Assembly (NCBI RefSeq): GCF_023343835.1
Contig: NC_064435.1
Coordinates: 86,460,788 to 86,524,787 of the forward strand
Direction: 5' to 3'
From: Lagopus muta
Taxonomy: Eukaryota > Chordata > Aves > Galliformes > Phasianidae
DNA: 64,000 nucleotides
Shown: piece by piece, positions 11,056-21,832 of the stretch
How positions within the stretch are numbered: position 1 is the first letter of the stretch
How the letters are laid out: each line of letters opens with the position of its first letter
Notes under the pieces: model-generated
Seen by the model: the letters and a program-made list of their open reading frames with translations, nothing else
Databases searched by the model: none
Told to the model about the DNA's origin: nothing
Position numbers and translations under genes: made by a program

Positions 11056-14000
11056 ATATATGTAAATCAGTGAGAGGAACTGAAGAAAACTTGCTTGAAA
11101 ATGGGCTGATAATTCTGAACAGCTGGAGATCCATCCTGGTTACCAGAAAATTAGGTGGACTTGACCTGAATTTGTGAGAGAATGGCTGTTTTGTTTTTGG
11201 GAGGGAGCCCTTTGTCAGGTTGTACACAGGCAGAGCTATCTAAGCAAGCAGACATGAAAGTATTGAATATTTTAGGCACATCTGACTCCAGAAATGAAAT
11301 TGAAATTCAGAGTGAGACACAACTTGCTCTATATGGAACGTAAGCATCTTTTGAATGTGATTCACAGTATCTAGTATGTTGGCATTGCCAGACACATAAG
11401 TGTGTCAAGTAGGCCATGCTAATGGGAAGCAGTAAGTGAAGTACTTAGACTGCTTTGTGAGGCTGGGATTCACAAGCCCCAAGACATTTTCCAAACAAAC
11501 GATTCAAATAATTTTGTGGTAGCTAAGTTGCCATCTTAATGTGAGAATCTGTCATCTTAATGTGAGAGAACTGTAGCTGCTGGCTTCATAGTATAATAGT
11601 CTTGACAGAACCACAGAACGGCCAGGGTTGGAAAGGACCTCAAGGATCATGAATCTCCACCCCTCCCTGCCTCATGCAGGGCCACCAACCTCCCCATTTA
11701 ATACCAGCCCAGGCTGCCCAGGGCCCCATCCAACCTGGCCTTGAACACCTCCAGGGTTGGGGCATCCACAACCTCTCTGGGCAGCTGTTCCAGCACCTCA
11801 CCACTCTCTGTGTAAAGAACAGTGGGGCTGCTTGTTAAGTAGTGGATTTTGCATCACCTTCTGTATGGGGAGGCTTCAGTCCATCTGTTCTAACTCTTAG
11901 ATTCCAGGAAAGGCAGATGCAAGAGCACTCCCTTCTCCTGTGCTGAATTTGTTCTGCACTATATCAGAGAATGCATTGTTTAAGAGCCCTTTCTCCCACT
12001 GTGTGTAACAATAAGCAGTTGTTGGCATCTATACCTCCTCGTATTCCCAGATTTTTGAAATGAAAGTAGATATATTTTTTCCCCCCTTTTTCTGTGACTG
12101 TGCTAAATATGACCCTCAGGTGATTTTCTGTCATTGAAGTTCAACTGTATAAGTTTATATGGCATGCTCAGGAGGTGTGTATTGACCTGAACTCTGGGTG
12201 ACATGGTAAATGTGTGCTTTGTTATAGTCTTTGTGTGGTCAAGGGCTTGTACTAAAAGAGAATGAAGAACTGAAAGAGAATTTGGAAAACTGTGAACGTA
12301 GTTATTGCCATTAGGCCATAATTGGATAGGTAAGAGATAAATAAAAGCCTTGAAAAATGCATGTACGTATTGTATATGTATAGAAATGAGAGAGAGATGG
12401 AAAATGGAAGAAATCCTTCTGATGAGTTCAGTGAAGAGGAGAGAGAATGAAAATAAGCTGAACACATAGGGAATAAGAAAGGAGATATCCATGGCATATC
12501 TTTTTGAAGATCTTCTGTGATATTTCCAGCACATTGACCCACTGCTTTTTTTTTTTTTTTTTTTACAGTCAGGTAGCCTAACATGGCGTTTCCAGATGCC
12601 ACGTAGTGCTGTAAATTAGAATATCATTACTTGACAAAAACCAAGTTGCAGTGTCAGATTTGTAATGGTGTTAATCCAGAATCAAAAGCAAGGATCTGCT
12701 TATTAGTGGGAGGCCTTTAGAGGGGAATCCCTGTTTGCATGTAGCATCTAAAGCAGTATGGGCAGACCTTTCTGCCCTCCAAAATGGAGGGGGATGCTTG
12801 TCTGTCTTCTGGTAGCTCACTTCTGTCAGACTGAGAGTAGTGGTTAAAAGTGTAAGTGTAGTGCATGCTTCTGCTTAGCTGAACAGAAAAGTGGAGTGAG
12901 CTCTCTTCCACAGGAAGGTGGAAAAAGAAGAAATTACAGGAATAGGGTAGCACTGGGGAGTCTTGGTGTGAAAGCTGGCTTTCCTCATTTAGCACAGGGG
13001 CATCTTTTCTCCCTGATGCCTTTGCTAGGTTAAGAATTTGAAGACTTAGAAGAAACCAGATCCTAGGCTATTACTTGAATTATTCTGGTCTGTGTTAGCA
13101 TTGTTGATTTTTTTTCCCCCAAACATTACTAACAGTTCAGCACAACTTGTTCTGTCACTTTCTCTTAATTAATCTTGCCTTCTTTGAAACTAAGATAGTC
13201 AATCTTAAATTGCCAGATTAAAGATTTAGGGGTTTAGCCTGTTGTTTTTGTATGCACAGATGAGAAAAAGCATTATGGTTATATGTTCTGAGGCTTGTCT
13301 TCTATTTTTTCTAGGAGATTGCTCTTCAACAAATAATGTCCCATATTGGTGGATTGAAAAAGGACATGATTATATTGGAAAAAAGTGAGTTTTCAGCACT
13401 TCGGTCAGAAAACGAGGTAAAAAAGTGTTTTGTATCCAAGGGGTTGACTTGGGTGCTAATATGGGTTAACACCAACTTAATAATCTCACGAAGGGGCAGA
13501 ATGCACCCTCAGCAAGGTGATACAAAGCTGGGAGGAGTTGCTGACCCAAAGACTGTTGATGTCCCTCCATCCAGATGGAAGCTGGGAAAATAGGCTGTTA
13601 GGAATCTTGTGAAGTTTGGCAAAAACTTAAATCATCCTGATCACACATGAGGTAAAAAATAAAACAAAGAGGAGGGAAGAAACTGCTGAGCTGTAGGGCA
13701 TAAATTGTTGATGCAGTTGTTGCTCTTCTTTGTTCCGATAATTTTCATACATTAGAATTAATAGAAAGTGCTACAGCTATTCTTATTTCATACATCTTTT
13801 GAAAGAAATAGTGAGAGAATAATTTAGCTTGGAAGGGACTGCCAGAAACCATTAAGGGAGTTGCTGGCTGTGTTTTGATTACCATTTAGCAATTTCTTTT
13901 TAAGGCTAAACAAGCACATTGCTTGCTGTCTTGCACGCTCTTTCTCTTTTCACTCTCCACTCCTATGCCACTTGCTGCAGTCTCCCATCATCTTGGTGGC

Positions 14001-17000
14001 TCTCCATTGAGCTTGTTCCAGTATGCCAACATTTGTCTTGTATGGAGGAGCCTAAAGCTGGACACAACTTTTCTGATGTAAGCTCATGAATGCTAAGCAT
14101 GAGGGAGTAATCAGTTACTTTTGGCTGTGTTTACTCTTGCTAATACCATCCTGTGCATTTGGCCACCTGTAGTGCTGTGGGACAGTGCTAGCTTCTGTCT
14201 TGTGCTGTTGTTTGGAAATAGGCAGTACTGATTGAGTACACACATGTACAGGTGGGTCTGTCTACAAACATACTCAGGATATAAATGAAGTTAAACCACA
14301 TTCATTCTGCCTTCTGTTGTGGTTTAACCTGGCAGGTGGCTGAGCACTGCACTGTCATCCACTCATTCCACCATCCTTTCCCAGTGGGATGTGGGAGAGA
14401 ATTAAAAAATGATAATAAAATAGAACCTATGGGTTGAGATAAAACTATTTACCAAAGTATGAAAAGGAAAATAGTTATGTCTGTATAACAGATATAACAA
14501 GTGATGCACAAGGAATTGCTCACCACCCCCTGACTGATAGCCTCCCAAGCAATGGTAGAGAAAGAGAGAAGAACTCCCTTCAGAACTCCTTCTGCTTGAT
14601 ATCCTATGGTGTGGAGTATCCCTTTGGTCAGTTTAATTCAACTGTCTTAATTCTGTTCCTTCCCAGCTCCCTGGGCCCTTTGCTGAAAGTGGTCTTGGCT
14701 CTGTACTACACTGCTTAGCAGGCAACTGTAAATAGCAGTGTGTTATCAGCATTGTTTTTCTCCTAGAACTAAAACATAGCATCATATCAGAAGCTCTGAA
14801 GAAAAACAATTCCATCCCAGCTGAAACTAAGACACCTTCCTTTCACAGTATGGATTATAATCATTGCTACTGATCATACCAATTGGTTCGTATGTCTAGG
14901 TTGCCAGTTTTTGTGTACAATACTAAAGTGTACATTTTTTCTGCTCTCCCAGAAAATAAAACTGGAACTCCAGCAGATAAAGAAGCAAGTCATGGTAAGA
15001 TACTGTACCAACATAATCAAGAATTAAGGCCTGTCTTATTTGCTTAAAAAAAAATGTTGCTGTTGTGATTTTATTGTGAAGGTTGTGTTTGATTGTTGTA
15101 ATTGAAATTGATGGGGTAGAATGGGCTGCAACGAAGTTGATTTCACACATATTTAATTTATGATGACAGAACTGTAAACTTAGTGTGTTTACACAAAGTA
15201 CTGAATTAAAATGTAACTGTCCAGAATTTAAAACAGACTTAGTCAGTAAATTTGGGACCATTGGTTTGGTCCCACTTGTTTGTTAGCAAATGACCTTAGC
15301 AAGAAAAAATAATTTGTGGAGGAAGCTCTTGTTAATGATCTGCAGGTCCTTCTTAGGTTTAATAATCAGTGCTGTGTTTCTGCTCTTTGTAGTTGGCTTC
15401 TCCTGACTAACAGTCAAAATACCTTTCTCTCATGAAGATGATTTCAAAACCTGTTACTTAGATGAAGGTGTAGCTTTTATGCAGATAGAAATTCTTGCAA
15501 GAATGATTAAGATTGGAAACTGTTTTGTTATGAAGTGCTTAATGCACACTGGCTTTCAGAATACTCTTTCTAAAATACATTCAGCATCTGATTTTTGTCT
15601 TGTAACTTATTTTATTGTTTTACTTGCATATAAATGAGTTAGCATATTCACTGGTAGGACATGAAGGATCTGAGGTTAGGTGTCTTTAAATTTAACTTCT
15701 TACTGTAAAGATAAAATTATAATTGTAATAATTTTGCTCATGCTTTTTTTTTCTGAAGGACAAAATGACACAATGTTGTAAAGGCTTCAAAATATTTTCA
15801 TTAAGTTGTAACGTTGTGCTGTAATGGCATCTAATTACAACACAGTTAAAGTTCAAAAATCCTAGCATAGAAATTGAATGTCATTATTATTTGTAGAAAC
15901 TTAATGAAGTCTTGTCTAGCTGATATTGGTCTACTTGAGAGATGTTTACTTGTTTTTAACTGCAGAATATCCCAGAACATCATCAATCTTTTGATTCTCC
16001 CACACACTCATCTGATCAGCAGTTTGTCTTATGACAAAGTGTCATCTGGCTAGAATTCCTGCTGGGAAGTTAATATAAAATGGCAGTTGTCACTAAGCAA
16101 AGTAGGGGTCGCTTAGGGCTATCCATGAAGCAAAATACTTAGTGGTAGTTTCAAGTTATGTGTTTAAAAATAATAAACATTTTCTGTCTTCTGAGTTGTC
16201 AGTGGTTCTTTGCTAAGAGCCTGGATGCAGTCTTCAGAAACAGATTTCCTTTTAGATTTTAAAGTTGCAAACTGTTTTTAAAGTATGTTGAGTCTCAAGA
16301 TTCCTTCATACAAGTCCAGTTTACAAGTGTGCATGGGTAAGGAGTTGTAAAAGTGGTGAGCCATGGGTTTATGAAACGCTCCCAGAATTTGTAGAAGGTT
16401 GTGTTCTTCTTCATCAACTCTTGCTTTGAGTGTTCTGGTGTAGAAGTAGTTGTTAGTTTTTGATTTGTCCCAATGAGAATGAACTCATCCTACAGAACAC
16501 CAGTGGAAGGGCAGGAACGCTTGTACTCTGGAAATTTATGCACATTGTGTCTTTAGAATCCAGTTCCTCTCTAATTAAAAGGAGGCGCAGTATTTTGGCT
16601 GACTTTTTTTGCTTACAATTAAATAGAAATTCTTTATCTTTACACCACTTTCTCATTGTGTTCCCATAAGGATGAAATTGCCAAAGTTCGTGCAGATAAC
16701 AAACTAAACCTAAACCTAGAGAAGAGCAGAGTAAAAGAACTGGTAAGTTCTGATTGCTTTCTTCTGGAAACATCTAAACATTGAATAATCTCCAAATTTG
16801 GATAAGAACATCAGTTTAATATTAGTCTGTGGTGTTATTCCTTTTCAAGATGCTATTAATCTAAATTACTCATCCTTATGCTGCTGTGGTACAAGGTACT
16901 GTGGGTTTTTTTTGTGTGTCTGTCTCTTGATATTGTTTCCATATCAGTATTAACCTACTACAGTTAAATATTCTGACTAGCTGCCTTGAGATTTTCTGTA

Positions 17001-20000
17001 TTGTTAGCACAGCTCTATTTTCTCATTGAATTAAGTACAAACATGTCATTATCTTGCCATTATTGAGGATGTTTCCTTTCCCTATAGCAAGAGGCTTCAG
17101 TGTGGCTAGTTTGTCAGGCAGTGCCTGTTGTGAAAGTCGTTGTGATGAATTTTTATTGTAACTGATACTGATTCTCATTGTTTTTGACTTGAAATATCTG
17201 GCAGAACCGAGTGGACAAGCTTTTCAATTAGATTAACATACATGATAATCAGAAGATAGGGTTGTTGTTTTTTCATTAGGTGGAGCATTCTAAATCGAAG
17301 TCTGGTTTTAGATCTTTTTTGAAAGTTTTTAGGAACTTGAATTGCATCATCAAAATGGACAGATCTTTTAGTGACATCTTACTGCAGATTTTGTTTGTAA
17401 CTTAGTCTTCTTATCACAGGTAGGTAATGAAGGAGTAATATTTACTTGCAATCTCGACAGAAAGAACTGTTTGGATATAAGGCATTTTTTGGTGTGCGTG
17501 TTCGAAGCGCTGAAGGAGATTATCTTAATTTGCCAGCACTCACGTCAGCCATTCCTAATGTTTCAAACTCTTCAGTGCTTTATCTTTTAATAAGTCCATT
17601 CCATTTTACTTTTCCTGGAGAAGCCTTCATTAGCTAAAGCACACCTGCTTATGCCCTGATGTATATCTGGAGCGATACAGATTGAATTGGAAAATCTTGA
17701 AGCATGGAACAAATTTTCACTTATATTCACGTGCCTTAAGTTTGCTGTTTAAAAACATCAAGATGCATCTGGCAGAACTACATTTTCTCTGCTTTGCAAA
17801 AACCCATGGATTTAAGGGGAAATCTCCCAGTTTAATTGGGGGGGGGGGAGGGGAAGGGGGGAGTTAACCTTTCCTCTTCTTATGTGCTTATGTTATTACG
17901 GACATGTCTTGGTCTTTTGTAACAGAAGGATTGTTTATTGTTTATTTTAAATGTAATGCCACATTTGATAGTGATAATCAGTTTATTAATGTGGGGTCCC
18001 ATTTACACAGAATCATAGAATGGCTTGGATTGGAAGAGACTTTTTAAAGGCCATCCTGCTGGTTGCCACCCATCAGGCTGCCCAGAACCCCATTCAATTG
18101 GCCTTGAAGACTTCCAGGGATGGGGCATTGCTAGGTTAAACTTGACCTCAAACATGACTTAAAAATTGTATTGTTTTGTTATCTTAACGCTTTGAAGAAT
18201 TTTACTTTGAGGCAATATATGCTACTGAATTTTTTTGTCCTTGTCATCAATTTGCAGAATTGAGCAACACGTGTTTTATTAATTATAGGCATCTTATTGT
18301 TTGTCTCTTCTATTTTTTTTTTCCTATGTAGCCTTGTGCTGTTTATTAATTGGATCTTTGGGTCTAATAGAAGTTTGAATAGTGTTCTGGGTAATTACAA
18401 GAGAGTTTTTCAATGCTGAGGCATTTATGTAGATTAATCTGAGTTTGATATCAAAGTGGAATAAGCCTCTAGACTGGAAGGAAAAAAAAAAAAAAGCAAC
18501 TTTCCACATGGGAATGTCAGTAGCTGAGGTTATCACTGTGTGACTGAGGATTCTGTGATGGGAGCCTGATGACCTTAATACTCTGCACTATAGACTGATG
18601 GCTTAGCAGCTGTCCTAGGAGTAATTGAATTGCTCAGTAGTGGATAGGAACCATTACATATGTCAAATAATGCCAGTTCATGAGTCAGAAAGGTACCTGC
18701 CTGCCTTAAATGTATGCTTCTTGAATCTGGATTTACCTTTCCTTGAATCCAGATAACTACAGTTCATAAGTAACCCAGGACTTGTGACTTTTCTGAGTAT
18801 TTTCTTTCAGGTGACTCTGACCCAGTGACTTAACATGAGATACAAATGCTCCATGTTTACCAAATACAGCATTTTGTGGTGTTCCTCAACTACCATCCTG
18901 ACCATTTCAAAATTTTGAATAGAGAGTGCCTGTAACGCTGGTGAAACATCAGAGCAAACTCAGCTACCAAAGATAACTTAAAAACTGTTCCCCTTACTGA
19001 AGAAAGAGGATGGTTCAGTCTTGGTGTCTGTGTTCTCTGAGTTAGTTATCTGTGCCATTTGCCCTTCAGAGTCACAGGCCTTTGGCAGAAGTGCAAATCT
19101 GCCAACTCTTCTGCCATCTGCTTTTTAGTGTATATATATATATATATATATATACTGTTCCAGTGTGAGCTGAACACCTGTCTGCATTTAACTGTCCAAT
19201 GACAGCAGTCACCTTGCAATAGTATCTTTCAGGTGTTGTCAGACAACGTGGGTGTTCAGATTCAGTTTTGTAGAAAACTGGGAAGCAGAGAACAGAAAAG
19301 GAATCATGCTTTGGGAAAAGCCTTGAAGACAATATCCTATTTATCTGTCTGTTGTTTGTTTTTCCCTTCCAGTATTCACTTAATGAAAGAAAACTACTTG
19401 AAATGAGGACAGAAATAGTGGAACTGGTAAGAACTTGGTAGCTTGTTGTTATATACCAAAGCTTTTTTTACTTGTGTTACAGAGCTGGTGCTCTTTTTTT
19501 GAAGCTGCTCATGCTCTGAGACCCTTCAATGTACAAAATGTCATTGAGATTTATTATTTTTCTGTGTATTTCCATGGTGGTACAAACAAATGAAGTGTCT
19601 ACAGAATAAAAAGGCTTATGTATATTATTAGGTCTACACACACATATAACCTGTTCAGTGGGCTATTTTCTTTTAAATCAGTGACTTTTTCCATCTGCAT
19701 TGGAACTGAAACCAATATCTTGATTGATTTGAGTTCATTTTAAAGGAGGCTTTTACTGAAGAATTCCTCTTAAATTTTGCTTGATTTCTGTACTGTAGAA
19801 AATTAGTCACAGGAGGACCTTTAGCCATAAATCATTAACTGATTACAATGTGTCAGTAGTGCTGGTTTGAAAATAGCAGCAGCACAGCAGCTGTTGTTCT
19901 GAGTTTACAAGCTTGAGCTTTCAGCCCTTTCTGAGTAACAATTTAATCCCTTTTTTTTTTCCTATGAAGTCCTGTCTGTCATAATCAGATTCTGGCTGTC

Positions 20001-21832
20001 ATTCTTTAGTGTTTTTGTAGTAGAATTCACTGCAAGATGAAGACGCGTTTTTTTACATCAAAAGATCTACTCTGATATTTCTGAGGAGCCATAAATTGCC
20101 ATGCTCTTCCAGTATGTTTCTGTCATGAGAGTCTTCTAGACTTCTCAACAGCTATTATAATTGAGATGTGACTTGAACATCTGTGGGCCAGATGACACAT
20201 TAAAGTGAGTGATTATTCTGCTAGATTGAGATAAGACCATGTTCTAGATTACATCTTAGTGAACGTGTAATGAAAATTTACTGGGTTCAGTTCCTTAGAT
20301 AGGTAAGCAAGGAACAAACTTGTTTGCTTTGAGTGCAAATTACTTCATTAACACACATTTAAGGAAGAGTTGGAAGTACAGCTTAGAGGAATGGGTTACA
20401 TTTCTAAATAAACGTGGAACTGTTCAAATTGTAAGCCTGTTCTGTTCTCTAGCACGCACAACAAGATCGAGCTCTGACCCAAACAGACAGAAAAATAGAC
20501 ACAGAAGTTGCTGATCTGAAAACAATGCTGGAATCACACAAACTCGACAATATTAAGTACTTAGCAGGTAAGGCATCTGGTGGTGGACCTGCTAAACTGC
20601 ACAGTGTTTTTGCAAGTTGTCCATTGACTGTATTCATGAAGGCCCTGGCTCAAAGAAATTCTGAGTACTTTAAGCAGTCTCAGTCGATATCAGCAGCATT
20701 GTTAGCAGAGAAAGTTTTCTGTCATTTGCAGCTGTATTTTGCAGGGACTATGCCTGTATGCTCTTTCCATTCTTTGTATTGCAGTCGTGTGTGAGAAATC
20801 TAAAAGATTGGCTGTCAGTAAGAGTGAAAGGCTCCATCTGTGCCCAGCTTAATTTATAAGAGCAGCCTGCGTTTATCTGTCTGACTGAGCTCTGTCTATA
20901 AAATCGAATGCTTCTGTTTTTCTGGGTGTTCAATTATCATATTCTTCAAATACTTATTTTTCACATATATGCATTAGGAACAAATAAGTTATTGCTCTTG
21001 CTTCTTGTAGGAGAAATGTCAAAGTATTAAAGTTATCGAAGTCTGTAGCGCTATTAAATGAACAGGAGAAGTTATTCTTTTGATTTAGACTTCTTGATTA
21101 TTCTTTCACAGCAGGTTTTGTCACGAGTACATCTACAGTGCTGTACTATAGGGATATGCTTTACAGAGAGCCATTACTGACAAATAAAAGGCAACTTACT
21201 AAAGTGAGAGGAAGTTCTTTTCCCCATCATCCTTACTATCGTGGAGGCAAAATATGTTTACTTGAATTGCTTCCATTGCAAACAGTGGCAAAAATCTTCT
21301 GTGTGTATATCTAGAAACCAAGGGTTGATTACATTCACCAGAAATAATAAAAAACCCCACAAAACACAAATTGATCAGCTATAATAAAGTAGTTTGCATT
21401 TATTTTTTTGAACCCCTGATTGTGATTTAATAACCCTGTTATCCCTCATTTTACAACTGTAACTTGCCATTTCGATCTTTTTTCGAATGGTAAGCAGCTA
21501 AGGTGTTGTTTGTTTGTTTTTTTGTCCAACCTTTTGATAGTCTTCCAGTCCAGTTCCTGCACATTCCTTTTCCCTCCTTCTTTGTCATTTCTGTGTCCCT
21601 CTGCCTTGAAATTGTTTGTGTTTTGTAAATGAAAAAGCTTACTTTCTTATATGGGGAAGAAGTGGTGATTATATCTTTAGCAGTGCAGTGATATTCTGAA
21701 TTCTACTGAATTCTGAAGATATATTCCAAGAGCTAATGATTTCTTATCTGTCTTCTCCACTTCTATTTTCTTTCAGGTTCAGTATTTACATGCCTTACTG
21801 TAGCACTGGGATTTTATCGTTTATGGATGTAA
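8383..21832 (+). CDS. MCUR1: Mitochondrial calcium uniporter regulator 1 (nine exons)
   Basis: Nine exons (8383-8533, 8858-8971, 10271-10374, 13315-13416, 14953-14994, 16671-16742, 19373-19426, 20453-20567, 21777-21832) join in frame to 269 codons plus stop. Every junction has AG/GT borders and compatible phase. The product belongs to the DUF1640/CCDC90 family and acts at the mitochondrial inner membrane, where MCUR1 binds the uniporter MCU and supports its assembly; a role in cytochrome c oxidase assembly has also been reported. Layout: arginine-rich targeting region (about 1-50), the conserved head motif [11 protein letters not shown] (about 76-86), a long coiled coil (about 124-245), and a C-terminal membrane anchor (about 250-267). 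The start is the first ATG after an in-frame stop at 8335-8337. The protein is much shorter than mammalian MCUR1 (about 359 residues), with the loss confined to the N-terminus. The paralog CCDC90B is the alternative, but the downstream RANBP9 favours MCUR1. Confidence 0.93.
8858..8971 (+). CDS. MCUR1: MCUR1 coding exon 2
   Basis: The acceptor is cttgtctttctcag, ending at 8857. The exon encodes residues 51-88 and includes the diagnostic family motif [17 protein letters not shown]. The donor is ATG|GTAATT at 8972. Confidence 0.92.
8972..10270 (+). other. MCUR1: MCUR1 intron 2
   Basis: A 1.3-kb intron. Its 3' end is largely a CR1 insertion (9972-10241). The rest is unique-looking AT-rich DNA with no recognisable ORF. 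Confidence 0.8.
9972..10241 (+). mobile_element. CR1 LINE in MCUR1 intron 2
   Basis: The CR1 3' end is in the same orientation as the gene. Landmarks are 'atggcctcaggttgca', 'aataggctgcccagggaggtgg', 'ttgagtcaccatccctgga' and 'cttttccaacctgagcgatt', ending with ctgtgattca. Its last bases are within about 30 bp of the exon 3 acceptor and contain a consensus-fitting branch site (TTCAC, A at 10240). Confidence 0.9.
10271..10374 (+). CDS. MCUR1: MCUR1 coding exon 3
   Basis: It encodes residues 89-123, beginning [13 protein letters not shown] and containing [12 protein letters not shown], which matches the conserved head/neck of the family. The acceptor (tgttgtgctcag) lies only about 30 bp after a CR1 tail. 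The donor is CAG|GTTAGC at 10375. Confidence 0.93.
11012..11049. repeat. (CA)19 microsatellite
   Basis: An uninterrupted CA dinucleotide run of 38 bp lies in MCUR1 intron 3. It is likely length-polymorphic between individuals. Confidence 0.95.
11606..11820 (-). mobile_element. CR1 LINE 3' end, minus strand
   Basis: This is a well-preserved copy of the galliform CR1 subfamily. It runs from 'agaaccacagaacggcc' through 'gggccaccaacctccccatt' and 'ggccccatccaacctggcc' to 'tgttccagcacctcaccact'. It is antisense to MCUR1 in intron 3 and non-coding. Confidence 0.92.
13315..13416 (+). CDS. MCUR1: MCUR1 coding exon 4
   Basis: It encodes residues 124-157 with the near-invariant [16 protein letters not shown] stretch. 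The acceptor is tctattttttctag; the donor is GAG|GTAAAA at 13417. It is a phase-0 exon of 34 codons. Confidence 0.95.
13498..13625 (+). mobile_element. CR1 LINE coding fragment (reverse-transcriptase end)
   Basis: The block 'gcaccctcagcaagg...gatacaaagctgggaggagt' followed by a diverged 'ggaatcttgtgaagtttggcaa' corresponds to the RT palm and following region of CR1 ORF2 (the LGGVADP-like stretch). It is a short, frame-damaged internal fragment without a 3' tail. Confidence 0.65.
13988..14200 (-). mobile_element. CR1 LINE fragment, minus strand
   Basis: Landmarks 'cttggtggctctccattgag', 'cttgtatggaggagcctaaa' and 'gctggacacaacttttctgatg', followed by 'cttgctaataccatcctgtg', match the complement of the ORF2 C-terminal end of an older CR1. 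It is strongly diverged, with no usable frame. Confidence 0.7.
14315..14834 (-). mobile_element. Solo LTR of an avian endogenous retrovirus (ERVL-like)
   Basis: A 520-bp element begins TGTTGTGGTTTAACC and ends GAAACTAAGACA, with TG...CA termini and a perfect 5-bp target duplication (CCTTC at 14310-14314 and 14835-14839). Internal landmarks known from a widespread avian LTR family are visible: 'cccagtgggatgtgggagag', 'gggttgagataaaac', 'tgctcaccaccccctgac' and 'atccctttggtcagttt'. Orientation is assigned from family knowledge: the promoter and poly(A) region read on the minus strand. The canonical TATA region appears lost. There is no internal viral sequence beside it, so it is a solo LTR left by recombination. 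The family name is uncertain. Confidence 0.85.
14953..14994 (+). CDS. MCUR1: MCUR1 coding exon 5 (microexon-sized)
   Basis: A 42-bp exon of 14 codons ([14 protein letters not shown]) continues the coiled coil. The acceptor is ctgctctcccag; the donor is ATG|GTAAGA. It is phase 0 on both sides, so skipping would keep the frame. The solo LTR in intron 4 ends 118 bp upstream. Confidence 0.93.
14995..16670 (+). other. MCUR1: MCUR1 intron 5
   Basis: 1.7 kb of AT-rich, unique-looking sequence. I see no repeat or ORF worth assigning. Confidence 0.75.
16671..16742 (+). CDS. MCUR1: MCUR1 coding exon 6
   Basis: It encodes residues 172-195 ([11 protein letters not shown]...LEKSRVKEL), a coiled-coil segment. 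The acceptor is gtgttcccataag at 16670; the donor is CTG|GTAAGT. Phase 0. Confidence 0.95.
17838..17861 (+). repeat. G-run with quadruplex potential
   Basis: Eleven G, then A, GGGG, AA and a run of six G lie within 24 bp on the sense strand of MCUR1 intron 6. Four G3 tracts with short loops are available, so an RNA or DNA G-quadruplex is possible. Confidence 0.7.
18007..18131 (-). mobile_element. CR1 LINE 3' end fragment, minus strand
   Basis: It begins 'cacagaatcatagaatggct', followed by 'tggattggaagagactt' and 'caggctgcccagaacccc', then 'ccttgaagacttccaggg'. It is a short antisense CR1 tail in MCUR1 intron 6. Confidence 0.85.
19131..19154. repeat. (TA)12 microsatellite
   Basis: A perfect TA run of 24 bp lies about 220 bp upstream of MCUR1 exon 7. 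Confidence 0.95.
19373..19426 (+). CDS. MCUR1: MCUR1 coding exon 7
   Basis: It encodes residues 196-213 ([18 protein letters not shown]). The acceptor is tttttcccttccag; the donor is CTG|GTAAGA. A 54-bp phase-0 exon in the coiled coil. Confidence 0.95.
19427..20452 (+). other. MCUR1: MCUR1 intron 7
   Basis: 1.0 kb of AT-rich unique-looking sequence. I see no repeats or ORFs to assign. Confidence 0.75.
20453..20567 (+). CDS. MCUR1: MCUR1 coding exon 8
   Basis: It encodes residues 214-251 with the highly conserved [15 protein letters not shown] and [13 protein letters not shown] motifs. The acceptor is tctgttctctag; the donor is CAG|GTAAGG at 20568. It ends one base into codon 252. Confidence 0.96.
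20568..21776 (+). other. MCUR1: MCUR1 intron 8
   Basis: 1.2 kb of AT-rich unique-looking sequence. Exon 8's frame stays open for about 75 codons into the intron (to about 20794), so an intron-8-retained transcript would replace the membrane anchor with unrelated residues. Confidence 0.75.
21777..21832 (+). CDS. MCUR1: MCUR1 coding exon 9 and stop
   Basis: It encodes residues 252-269 ([18 protein letters not shown]), the C-terminal membrane anchor that is nearly invariant in the family. The stop TAA is at 21830-21832. The acceptor is ctattttctttcag. Confidence 0.96.

Larger units (their letters stand above)
10375..13314 (+). other. MCUR1: MCUR1 intron 3
   Basis: A 2.9-kb intron holding a (CA)19 microsatellite (11012-11049), a minus-strand CR1 (11606-11820) and a poly-T run (about 12547-12564). 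The minus-strand ORF at 12103-12534 is in AT-rich sequence and has no family resemblance that I recognise. Confidence 0.8.
13417..14952 (+). other. MCUR1: MCUR1 intron 4, largely transposon-derived
   Basis: A 1.5-kb intron containing a plus-strand CR1 coding fragment (13498-13625), a minus-strand CR1 fragment (13988-14200) and a solo LTR (14315-14834). Together they make up more than half of its length. Confidence 0.75.
16743..19372 (+). other. MCUR1: MCUR1 intron 6
   Basis: A 2.6-kb intron with a G-rich run (17838-17861), a minus-strand CR1 tail (18007-18131) and a (TA)12 run (19131-19154). Otherwise it is AT-rich unique sequence. Confidence 0.8.

Noticed and set aside
13336..13593. ORF extending MCUR1 exon 4 into intron 4
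   Set aside because: Coding similarity stops exactly at the GTAA donor (13417). The extension runs into a CR1 fragment and is not part of the protein.
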